Assembly (NCBI GenBank): GCA_028695965.1
Contig: JAQVHZ010000003.1
Coordinates: forward strand, 47,567 to 93,413
Source: Thermoguttaceae bacterium
GTDB taxonomy: Bacteria; Planctomycetota; Planctomycetia; Pirellulales; Thermoguttaceae
Direction of reading: 5' to 3'
DNA length: 45,847 nucleotides
The notes beneath the pieces were generated by a model. That model ran no database searches. It saw only the letters and a program-made list of their open reading frames with translations, and had not been told where the DNA came from. Positions 35,515 to 42,253 of the stretch are shown one piece after another (the stretch's first letter is position 1; each line of letters starts with the position of its first letter). The translations under genes were made by a program, and so were the position numbers.

Positions 35515-35874
35515 TCACTCCATCTCATCCGGGTCAGATCTAACTTTAAACACAGGCATATCCTTCCCACGATACTCGACGTCGAGTATTCCTAACTGAT
35601 ACTTTATTGTATCTCGCATTCTACGCGCGCGATCAAGGCAGTAGCGCTTAAACTCACGAGCAGTTATGTCATTTGCGTTACGAACGTGAGGAAATAGCAA
35701 TTTCAGATATGCCGTTGCAATACGCTTGACAGCTTCCGTATCACGAGTATCCGAAGCTTCTGGAACGATAATGAGTTCGTCCACAATAGCGCGGTAACTC
35801 ATATCGCTACGTAATTCATGCATAATCGAACAAAAATATTCAGAGTTTAAAGCCCAGCCTGCTATCTTAAGATC
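35515..35874 (-). pseudogene. C-terminal remnant of a BrxL / Lon-related AAA protein
   Basis: The frame is open from the repeat junction at 35874 to the stop at 35515 (120 codons); an ATG at 35823 lies inside it. Text upstream of that ATG (KIAGWALNSEYF) is as protein-like as the text after it, so the gene once extended further. SDTRDTEAVKRIATAYLKLL, FPHV and RRMRDTIKYQLGI resemble the C-terminus of BrxL-like Lon-related proteins of BREX phage defence. The part carrying the ATPase is missing, cut exactly where the CTCATATTGCAACC repeat begins. No other BREX gene is present. The family call is from memory of the motif pattern and is only moderately sure; remnant status is well supported. Confidence 0.6.
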
Positions 35875-35954
35875 TCATATTGCAACCAAATTGGCTCATG
35901 ATAATTGCTAAGTCCTTGCTAACATACGATTAGCGATGCTTCATTCTTGTGTTC
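35874..35954 (-). repeat. Inverted-repeat arm (left), 81 bp
   Basis: Reverse complement of 36472-36552 with about 5-6 mismatches in 81. Its outer end is CTCATATTGCAACC. It cuts the BrxL-like remnant on one side and supplies the last ~11 codons of the truncated ORF6N gene on the other. Confidence 0.85.
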
Positions 35955-36161
35955 ATTTTTTTCATTATTATCTAGTTGAAAGCAAAATTCCAACGGAAAT
36001 CTATCAATATTTCTCTTGACTTGCTCATTAAGTCTTTTGGTTTGAACTTGATATAATTCTGCAAGATCCCTATCTACCATAACTTGCTTGCCCCTAAAAG
36101 TGAATATCATGCTCTGAATTTCTCTATTTTCTACTATCACAGGTAATTTATCGTCTGCCAT
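35919..36161 (-). CDS. Truncated ORF6N-domain protein
   Basis: 80 aa from the ATG at 36161, which has a perfect GGAGG 6 bases upstream. REIQSMIFTFRGKQVMVDRD, LAELYQVQTKRLNEQVKRN and IDRFPLEFCFQL are the start of an ORF6N domain, a phage/mobile-element DNA-binding module often partnered with KilA-N or Bro domains. Complete proteins continue for another 100-200 residues. Here the sequence after NNEKNE runs into the inverted-repeat arm and stops at TAG. A cluster of palindromes lies directly upstream, suggesting a once-autoregulated gene. Probably non-functional, or a short DNA-binding peptide. Confidence 0.75.
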   Translation of the reverse strand: MADDKLPVIVENREIQSMIFTFRGKQVMVDRDLAELYQVQTKRLNEQVKRNIDRFPLEFCFQLDNNEKNEHKNEASLIVC

Positions 36162-36186
36162 AGTTACCTCCGGTTTTTTCATAACC

Positions 36187-36344
36187 GGTCGCTAATTGCG
36201 ACCACTTCATATTTTCTCGTGTTTGATAACGCAATTTGCTATATCAAATACATATCATACACTGTAGCATTTATCGTACTTTCCTCAACCGGTCACAATT
36301 TGCGACCGGTTCTATTATATCAACTTGAGGTCGCATTTTGCGAC
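36187..36344. promoter_or_regulatory. Cluster of three related palindromes upstream of the ORF6N gene
   Basis: GGTCGC-TAATT-GCGACC (36187-36203), AACCGGTCAC-AATTT-GCGACCGGTT (36287-36311, one mismatch per arm pair) and GTCGCA-TTT-TGCGAC (36330-36344). All share a GTCGC/GCGAC core around an A/T centre. They look like operator sites for a dimeric regulator, possibly the ORF6N protein itself (inference). Confidence 0.55.
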
Positions 36345-36380
36345 TTCAAAATGAATAGTATTGTCACTTGAGGTCACAAA

Positions 36381-36552
36381 CTCATATTGCAACCAGAAGC
36401 AATCCAGTAAACGATGGCGCCGTTACTTTTGAACCTTCCGAATTGGGAACACAGAGTTTTGCTCAAAAAATCAACACAAGAATGAAGGAACGCTATTCTT
36501 ATGTTAGCAAGGGCTTAGCAATTATCATGAGCCAATTTGGTTGCAATATGAG
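36381..36552 (+). repeat. MITE-like repeat element A, 172 bp
   Basis: Bounded by CTCATATTGCAACC (36381-36394) and its exact complement GGTTGCAATATGAG (36539-36552), extended to AAACTCAT/ATGAGTTT. It contains a small ORF ending FGCNMSF. It is related along its length to element B at 38278-38440 (shared GAACCTTCC and ACAAAG/ACAGAG blocks). Confidence 0.7.
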
Positions 36553-36660
36553 TTTTTAGTATCAATCTGACTTCACAGTGACACTATTTTACTACTTGGC
36601 GTCATTCTTCAAACTCACTTTTTAAATAAAACAGCGCGTCAATCCGGATTTTTCTTTTAC

Positions 36661-38070
36661 TCAATCATGAATTACCCAATAGCCAAACCGCCTGCCCCCT
36701 TTACGTTCTACGATCCCTTCATCTTTCAAAGTATCTAGATTTCTTTGAATGGTTCGCCTGGTCACGGACAAACGCTCAGCCATCTCATCCGTTGTAATCG
36801 TCCCCTTTTCTCTAATTAAACTTACTATCGCTTCTTCTATTGTGACGTCTTTTGTGACGTCTTTTGTGACGTCCTTTGTGACGTCCTTTGTGACGTCCTT
36901 TGTGACGTCCTTTGTGACGTCCTTTGTGACGTCCTTTGTGACATTTGACTCTTTAGAGTCTATAGCAATTGCGCTTTGGAGCGCTTTAAACTTAACCATA
37001 ATATCGCCGCCATGGACGATATATTCCGGTTCTTCGGCGCCGTACGCCCTACATGCGTCGCGAATTTTCTGAATCCCGCGCCCCCAGTTTTCAATATAGC
37101 CTGCTCTGTAAAACACACGTGCAATATCCGGATTATATGGCTTGGACGTATGCGAACCCAAAAGCGTCTCTACAGTCCAACCAAATGGAAGCATACTGCA
37201 ATTGCTGACATACATCACTTCATCTTCAATCCGAATTTGCACAGGGACATTTTCCTCCCAACGACAGTGAATCAAGGCGTTAAAAACGACCTCCCTAATG
37301 GCGTCACGCGCAAAAGGATAGGTTTCCACTCTTGTGTCTTTATGGTATGAAATTGCGGCTTTCAAGTATTTCAAATAGATCAAGTCAATAGCACGATCAG
37401 CCATAATCAACAGCGAGCCATGCACTTCATCCTGATATAAGATCTCGCTGCCTTCAAATTTGCCGATCTTAACATAACACCCGCCAATGACTCTCTCAGG
37501 TTGACGATAAAAACATAAAGCAGCAGCGCGTTTAATTTGCCCGTCTACCGTCAAGTCCAACTTTTCCAAAAGCTCAGCATTTGAAATATCCAAATCCTCT
37601 TGAGCCATGCGTCCACTACGCAACGCTTCACGTCGGAAAATATCGAAGCTCTCTTTATCTAAATCATCCACGCCGATGTTGGCGATCGGCGCAGCATCCC
37701 ACTTCAGCCCCGTCCGATCCATCAGAAAGCTTGTCAATGCATTCCCACGCAAGAGCTGTTTTGCGCTCCCGCTTCGATAATAATAGGCGCCGTCATAATT
37801 AACCGGAAAAGACCAGGGGCTCACGGCAATTTCAATATATTCACGTTCACCCTCAGTAAGCAAATTTACATCCGCCACAATCCCCAACTTATTTTGAATT
37901 TTATTTGGCAAATCTTCAAGCAGGCGTTCGGCATTCGAGACGCCAATTACAGTTCCGTCGTCTCGTGTCCCGATATATATTTTTCCACCCTGAGCATTGG
38001 CAAAGCCACAAATCCATTTCAAATATTCGTCATGCCATGACTCTTTCCACTCAATATTCTGACTTTCCAC
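36661..38070 (-). CDS. AlbA_2 / GHKL-type ATP-binding transcriptional regulator with VTKD repeat
   Basis: 469 aa from a GTG at 38070 behind AAGGAGG (11 bases); the TTG at 38157 is a poorer start. Residues 1-~115: Schlafen AlbA_2 DNA-binding domain (SQNIEWKESWHDEYLKWICG, FANAQGGKIYIGTRDDG). The middle, ~225-360, has the ATP-binding C-terminal RecG-like or GHKL fold (REVVFNALIHCRW, GWTVETLLGSHTSKPYNPDI, GYIENWGRGIQKI). Then eight VTKD tetrapeptides plus VTIE form a linker. A C-terminal winged helix follows (TDEMAERLSVTRRTIQRNLDTLKDEG). Such proteins are common in mobile regions; the regulated gene is unknown. Confidence 0.85.
   Translation of the reverse strand: MESQNIEWKESWHDEYLKWICGFANAQGGKIYIGTRDDGTVIGVSNAERLLEDLPNKIQNKLGIVADVNLLTEGEREYIEIAVSPWSFPVNYDGAYYYRSGSAKQLLRGNALTSFLMDRTGLKWDAAPIANIGVDDLDKESFDIFRREALRSGRMAQEDLDISNAELLEKLDLTVDGQIKRAAALCFYRQPERVIGGCYVKIGKFEGSEILYQDEVHGSLLIMADRAIDLIYLKYLKAAISYHKDTRVETYPFARDAIREVVFNALIHCRWEENVPVQIRIEDEVMYVSNCSMLPFGWTVETLLGSHTSKPYNPDIARVFYRAGYIENWGRGIQKIRDACRAYGAEEPEYIVHGGDIMVKFKALQSAIAIDSKESNVTKDVTKDVTKDVTKDVTKDVTKDVTKDVTKDVTIEEAIVSLIREKGTITTDEMAERLSVTRRTIQRNLDTLKDEGIVERKGGRRFGYWVIHD
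36842..36949 (-). repeat. 12-bp minisatellite inside the AlbA_2 gene (9 units)
   Basis: Unit GTGACGTCCTTT (variant ...TCTTTT) is repeated about nine times, coding on the minus strand for VTKD x8 and VTIE. The length is a multiple of three, so unit gain or loss keeps the frame. Confidence 0.92.
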
Positions 38071-38277
38071 TATTCTCAAGGCCTCCTTATTCCCATTCTT
38101 CTTTTCCGATTGTATGCTCCTCGCCTTTGAGTTTTCCAACTTACAAGGCTTGATCAAGAATTTGAAAGTTTTCAGCCAATAGGGAATCCAACTCTTTCGA
38201 AAAACGCTTTATGTTTCCGAAAAAGTTTTCATATGCGGCGCAAAATACTGGAAAAGTCTCGTAATAACTGTTTAAGA

Positions 38278-38440
38278 CTCATATTGCAGCCGAATTCATT
38301 GCGATAATCGTTAAGCGGCAGCGCTAGCAGCGCGGCTTTAACCTTAAGTTGTTTTTGAAAGGCGCTTTGTTCTCTCAAACTGGAAGGTTCGAGATAACAG
38401 CGCTTATTTCTCACTCGATCAATTCAGGCTGCAATGTGAG
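38278..38440 (-). repeat. MITE-like repeat element B, 163 bp
   Basis: Bounded by CTCATATTGCAGCC (38278-38291) and GGCTGCAATGTGAG (38427-38440); with flanks the inverted ends reach about 24 bp. Its minus strand reads EPSSLREQSAFQKQ...FGCNMSL, matching EPSELGTQSFAQK...FGCNMSF of element A. So both derive from one ancestral sequence. Confidence 0.7.
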
Positions 38441-38476
38441 TTTTAATCTCCAAGGGAAGTTCCAAGCCTCCTGAAA

Positions 38477-40042
38477 CTACTCCCATTCGATCGTTGCCGG
38501 CGGTTTGGCGCTGATATCGTACACAACCCGATTGATCCCGTCGACCTCATTGATAATCCGCGTCGAAATCTTCGCCAGGACGTCGTACGGAACTCTGCAC
38601 CAGTCGGCGGTCATGAAATCGATCGTCGAAACGCACCGGACGGCGATCACATTCTCGTAGGTGCGCCCTTCGCCTGTAACGCCGACGCTGCGCACGGGCA
38701 GGAACACGGCAAAGACTTGCGACGTTTCTCGGTAGAGCCCGGCTTTGACAATTTCGTCGACGACGATCGCGTCCGCTTCGCGCAGGCAGTCGAGCTTCGC
38801 TTTTGTGACGTCGCCGAGGCAGCGGACCGCGAGCCCGGGGCCCGGGAACGGATGGCGCCAGACGATATTCTCCGGCAAGCCAAGTTCGAGCCCGACGCGC
38901 CGAACGTCCCCTTTGTACAGTTCGCGCAGCGGCTCGACCAGCTCGAACTCGAGATCTTCCGGCAGTCCGCCGACATTATGATGAAACTTAATCGTCGCCC
39001 CTTGGCCGGGCTTATCGCCGCCGCTCTCGACAATGTCAGGATAGATCGTCCCTTGCGCTAGGAACTTCGCGCCGTCGATCTTGGTCGCTTCTTCGGAAAA
39101 GACGTCGATAAAGGTCTTGCCGATAATCTTGCGCTTCTCTTGCGGGTCCTCGACGTCTTTCAGCAGCGTCAGGAACCGATCTTCGGCGTCGACGACGACA
39201 AGGTTCGCCTCGAAGTTCTCCCTGAAGACTTTTGCGACCGAATCGATCTCGTTCTTACGCATAAGCCCGGTGTCGACGAAGATGCAGGTCAGCTGCGAGC
39301 CGACCGCGCGAGAGATCAAGGCGGCGACGACTGCGGAGTCCACGCCCCCGGAAAGACCGCAAATGACGCGTTCGGTCCCGACCTGCTTGCGAATTTGCGC
39401 GATCGACGTCTCAATAAAGCTCGCCATCGTCCAGCTGCACGACGACTTGCAGATCTTCTTAACGAAGTTCGCGACAACGCGATGCCCTTCGGTCGTTTGC
39501 GTTACTTCCGGCTGGAACTGGACGCCGTAGAATTGCCCGGCTTCGCACATGAACGCCGCGTTCGGACAGGTCGGCGTCGACGCAAGGACCGTAACTCCCG
39601 CGGGCAGGTCCGTGATTTGGTCCGATAGGCTCGTCCACGCTTGCGATTTGCGCGAGACGCCGTCAAAGAGCGGGTTCGCGGCGCCAGCGGCGTTGAGTTC
39701 AAGTTCAGCGGCGGCATAGTTGCGACCTGCCGATTCTGCGACTGTCGCGCCGAATTCCCTAGACGCAACTTGCGCGCCGTAGCAGACGCCAAGAATCGGA
39801 ACGCCCAATTTGTAGACGCCGGGGTCGACCTTCGGCGCGTCGGCGTCGTGGACGCCGCAAGGGCTTCCGGAGAAGATTAGCCCGATAGGCGAGCGCTTGG
39901 CGATCTCTTCGGCGGTCGCGCCGCAAGGGATAATCTCACAATAGGTCTGGGTTTCTCGGACGCGCTGCGCCAACAGTTGGGTATGCTGCGAACCAAAATC
40001 AAGGACGAGAATCAGCTCGTCATGTTCCTTTTGACAATTCAT
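38477..40042 (-). CDS. guaA: GMP synthase (GuaA) with degenerate amidotransferase triad
   Basis: 521 aa cytoplasmic enzyme converting XMP to GMP. The N-terminal class I glutamine amidotransferase domain is present (LDFGSQHTQLLAQRVRE, GVCYGAQ with Cys87), but the usual FHPEVTH reads FQPEVTQ: catalytic His is Gln177, the second His is Gln182, with Glu179 kept. The usual SHGD block reads SLSD. The ATP pyrophosphatase domain is normal (SGGVDS 231-236, DTGLMRKNE, FHHNVGGLPEDL), as is the dimerisation end (VVYDISAKPPATIEWE). The synthetase half should work, perhaps with free ammonia in place of glutamine. It is monocistronic; a TATAAT with weak -35 lies upstream near 40130. Confidence 0.93.
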   Translation of the reverse strand: MNCQKEHDELILVLDFGSQHTQLLAQRVRETQTYCEIIPCGATAEEIAKRSPIGLIFSGSPCGVHDADAPKVDPGVYKLGVPILGVCYGAQVASREFGATVAESAGRNYAAAELELNAAGAANPLFDGVSRKSQAWTSLSDQITDLPAGVTVLASTPTCPNAAFMCEAGQFYGVQFQPEVTQTTEGHRVVANFVKKICKSSCSWTMASFIETSIAQIRKQVGTERVICGLSGGVDSAVVAALISRAVGSQLTCIFVDTGLMRKNEIDSVAKVFRENFEANLVVVDAEDRFLTLLKDVEDPQEKRKIIGKTFIDVFSEEATKIDGAKFLAQGTIYPDIVESGGDKPGQGATIKFHHNVGGLPEDLEFELVEPLRELYKGDVRRVGLELGLPENIVWRHPFPGPGLAVRCLGDVTKAKLDCLREADAIVVDEIVKAGLYRETSQVFAVFLPVRSVGVTGEGRTYENVIAVRCVSTIDFMTADWCRVPYDVLAKISTRIINEVDGINRVVYDISAKPPATIEWE

Positions 40043-40559
40043 TTAACGTCTCTTTCCTTATGAACGGCTTCTTACCGCAAAATGCGCTAAGCCTAGACGC
40101 GCGTCTAATCGTTGGCGCGCTGTCCGTATATTATAATCCACTGGCAAAATATGAAAACAGAATCGACTAGGAAAAATCGAAAATAGACGCTCCCAGAATC
40201 AGAAATACCAATAGGGGCCGCTGCATGAAACGAGATAGAAGCGCGGCGTTCCGTCTCATTCCCCGTCATCCCTTGTTAATTTTAACGATTTTAACGGCTG
40301 TACTGGCAAAAAACAAAAAATTAGGACCAATCCTTGTTTATACCATATTTTATGATATAAACTTGAGCGTATTGCGTACTATAATCTAAGGGCGCAAAAG
40401 GGACATAATGCAAAAAACCGTTACAAGCGGTTTTTTGTGCGCCAAAATGCAATTTCGGGCTCCCTAAATTGCGCGCCGAACCGTCAAAATAGACGATAAC
40501 AACAGAGTCGCAGTCAGCTCAATACGACGCATTCATTCAACTTTCGCCTCATCGCCGTC
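40043..40559. other. Large divergent intergenic region
   Basis: 517 bp, AT-rich in the middle. It contains -10-like TATAAT boxes (including 40380-40385 on the plus strand), a TTGTTT-16-TATAAA pair at 40334-40361, and a hairpin with T-runs at 40391-40443 that is not next to a gene end. No ORF of note. Confidence 0.5.
40391..40443. terminator. Orphan bidirectional terminator-like hairpin
   Basis: AAAAAACCG (40412-40420) pairs with CGGTTTTTT (40428-40436), enclosed by an outer GGCGCA/TGCGCC pair. T-runs appear on both strands. There is no gene end nearby. Confidence 0.55.
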
Positions 40560-41393
40560 ATGAAACCTTATCGCCAACACTCAAGTTCGCTTCGAGCCGT
40601 CGTCGTACGGCTGGGCGCCGCCGTTCTATGCGTCGGCTGCTTTGGCGGAATTGCGGCGACGGTCTCTACAATGAGCGCCCATCTCGACCAGTCTGGCGTC
40701 GTCGGAATCGCTAACGCCAGCATCAACAATCGCATCGAGCTTGGCAAGGTCTGTCTGTCCGGCGCGGGGCGTGAAGTCGACGGCGTCTTAGCGTCAAGCC
40801 TTGCCGAGGAGAACCAAGCGCTGAATAATCTCGGTCTCCCCGAGATGCGCGACGTCAAACTTGGCGACGGCGCGTCCCTTCTTTCCGAGAGGCTGTCGGT
40901 AAACGACGACGCGCTCATGCGAGGCGCCGAATTTGGCGTCGGCTCGATCTTCGATTCCAATCAGAGCGCGTATCCCGTCGTCGATATGGATTCCATCTGG
41001 CAAACTGAACTGGCGTATCAGCCCTATGAGACGCCGAAATTCGCCGAAATTCAACCGATCGCGATCAACGATTATGCGGTTTTCGACGGCAATAAATCGT
41101 CCGCCAACGCCGAGTTCGCGTTCATGCCTTCAACCTTGCTCAGGTCGGACGGGTCGCACACCTACGTCCCGCCCGCGCCGCGAGATTCGTTGCGGTTCTT
41201 CGCCGAAACCAAAGCGGCGCAGAACAGAAAACAGCCGAACGACGTAACGCAAGCCGGCGGCTCGATCTCGACGAACGCGCCTTCGCAACGGATCAATAGC
41301 CCGATCTATATCGAAAGAAACGCGCGAAAGAGCGTCGGCGTCCGAAGGGGCGCCACCCCGGGGACCGGCGTCGTCGCTATCAGCATCGACTAA
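40560..41393 (+). CDS. Secreted protein of unknown function
   Basis: 277 aa. Basic start, then a hydrophobic segment at about 12-36 (AVVVRLGAAVLCVGCFGGIAA), either a signal peptide or a membrane anchor. The rest is polar with no recognised domain: long acidic and Asn/Ser stretches, PPAPRDSLRFF near 212, and a C-terminus with basic RNARKSVGVRRG ending AISID. No enzyme motif. The codon and base use match the neighbours. The ATG at 40560 lacks a clear Shine-Dalgarno, but a strong terminator follows and the frame is long, so I take it as real. Confidence 0.65.
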   Translation: MKPYRQHSSSLRAVVVRLGAAVLCVGCFGGIAATVSTMSAHLDQSGVVGIANASINNRIELGKVCLSGAGREVDGVLASSLAEENQALNNLGLPEMRDVKLGDGASLLSERLSVNDDALMRGAEFGVGSIFDSNQSAYPVVDMDSIWQTELAYQPYETPKFAEIQPIAINDYAVFDGNKSSANAEFAFMPSTLLRSDGSHTYVPPAPRDSLRFFAETKAAQNRKQPNDVTQAGGSISTNAPSQRINSPIYIERNARKSVGVRRGATPGTGVVAISID

Positions 41394-41404
41394 CAAGAAA
41401 ATAC

Positions 41405-41440
41405 AAATCCCGCGTTCAACTCAAACGCGGGATTCTTTCT
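41405..41440 (+). terminator. Bidirectional terminator between the secreted protein gene and hisB
   Basis: AATCCCGCGTT (41406-41416) pairs perfectly with AACGCGGGATT (41424-41434); T-rich on both sides. Confidence 0.8.
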
Positions 41441-41499
41441 ATTAAGACTCAAGCGCAACCGTACGCTCGAGTCGAGCCCTGCGGAAAAGCGCCTCTATC

Positions 41500-42084
41500 T
41501 CACAGAACGCCCTTAGTGCTCGGCACGCCCGTCTGGCGCGGATCGTCTTCAACCGCCGCGCGAATCGCGCGCGCTGCCGACTTGAAAATCGCTTCGGAAA
41601 TATGGTGTCCGTTGCCGCCGTAGGGCACGTTGACGTGCAAATTGCACGCCGCGGCGTTGGCGAACCCTTGCCAAAACTCGTTCACCAGTTCAAGGTCGAA
41701 ATTACCGACCCGTTCGACCGGGAAATTCGCGTTAAAGACAAGGAACGGACGCCCGGAAAAATCGATCGCCGTTTCCGCAAGCGTCTCGTCCATCGGAAGC
41801 GCGAAGAATCCGTAGCGGCGAATCCCCTTCTTATCCCCCAACGCCTTGCTGAACGCCTGACCCAACGCAATCCCGACGTCCTCGACCGTGTGGTGCCCAT
41901 CGACTTCAATATCTCCGTGAACGTCAAGCGTAAGATCGACCTTCGAATGCGCGGAAAATAACGTGAGCATATGATCGAAGAAGCCAAGCCCCGTCGATAT
42001 CGACGACTTGCCCGTCCCGTCAAGGTTGATCTCTAAGCGAATTTGCGTCTCTTTCGTATCGCGTTCGATTGCAGCCGTTCTCAT
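41500..42084 (-). CDS. hisB: Imidazoleglycerol-phosphate dehydratase
   Basis: 194 aa, sixth step of histidine synthesis. The two Mn-binding repeats are seen as [16 protein letters not shown] with [14 protein letters not shown], and [17 protein letters not shown] with [18 protein letters not shown]. Start at the ATG 42084 with GAGG 6 bases upstream ([15 protein letters not shown], the standard start); earlier ATG 42105 and TTG 42111 are less likely. It is the single-domain type without the phosphatase half. hisC lies just upstream on the same strand, but a terminator and a separate promoter lie between them. Confidence 0.96.
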   Translation of the reverse strand: MRTAAIERDTKETQIRLEINLDGTGKSSISTGLGFFDHMLTLFSAHSKVDLTLDVHGDIEVDGHHTVEDVGIALGQAFSKALGDKKGIRRYGFFALPMDETLAETAIDFSGRPFLVFNANFPVERVGNFDLELVNEFWQGFANAAACNLHVNVPYGGNGHHISEAIFKSAARAIRAAVEDDPRQTGVPSTKGVL

Positions 42085-42143
42085 CTCTACCTCGATTCTT
42101 TCCATTAACAATTCACGGAGGCGGCGCCTCGCAACAGGATATT

Positions 42144-42171
42144 ATTATAAGACGTCGACGCGTAAAATCAA
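42144..42171 (-). promoter_or_regulatory. Promoter of hisB
   Basis: Minus strand TTGATT (42166-42171), 16 bp, TATAAT (42144-42149), about 60 bp before the ATG. Confidence 0.62.
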
Positions 42172-42187
42172 CGCCTCGCCTCAACGC

Positions 42188-42227
42188 AAAAAACGACGGC
42201 CGACTAACAAAAGCCCGACCGCCGTTT
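42188..42227 (-). terminator. Terminator of hisC
   Basis: AAACGACGGCC (42191-42201) pairs with GACCGCCGTTT (42217-42227) with two non-Watson-Crick positions; six T follow on the minus strand. Confidence 0.6.
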
Positions 42228-42253
42228 CCTTGACTATCCAACGCGCAATTTGC

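Noticed and set aside
35515-35874. Active BREX defence system
   Set aside because: Only a C-terminal remnant of one gene is present; no pglX, pglZ, brxC or other partner is visible.
36368-36559. 63-aa ORF ending FGCNMSF as a gene
   Set aside because: It lies within the repeat element, and its similarity to the ORF in element B follows from repeat relatedness; there is no start signal.
36842-36949. CRISPR-like array
   Set aside because: The 12-bp units are contiguous with no spacers and lie in frame inside a coding gene.
38229-38414. 61-aa minus-strand ORF containing FGCNMSL as a gene
   Set aside because: It spans the end of repeat element B and has no ribosome-binding site; better treated as part of the repeat.
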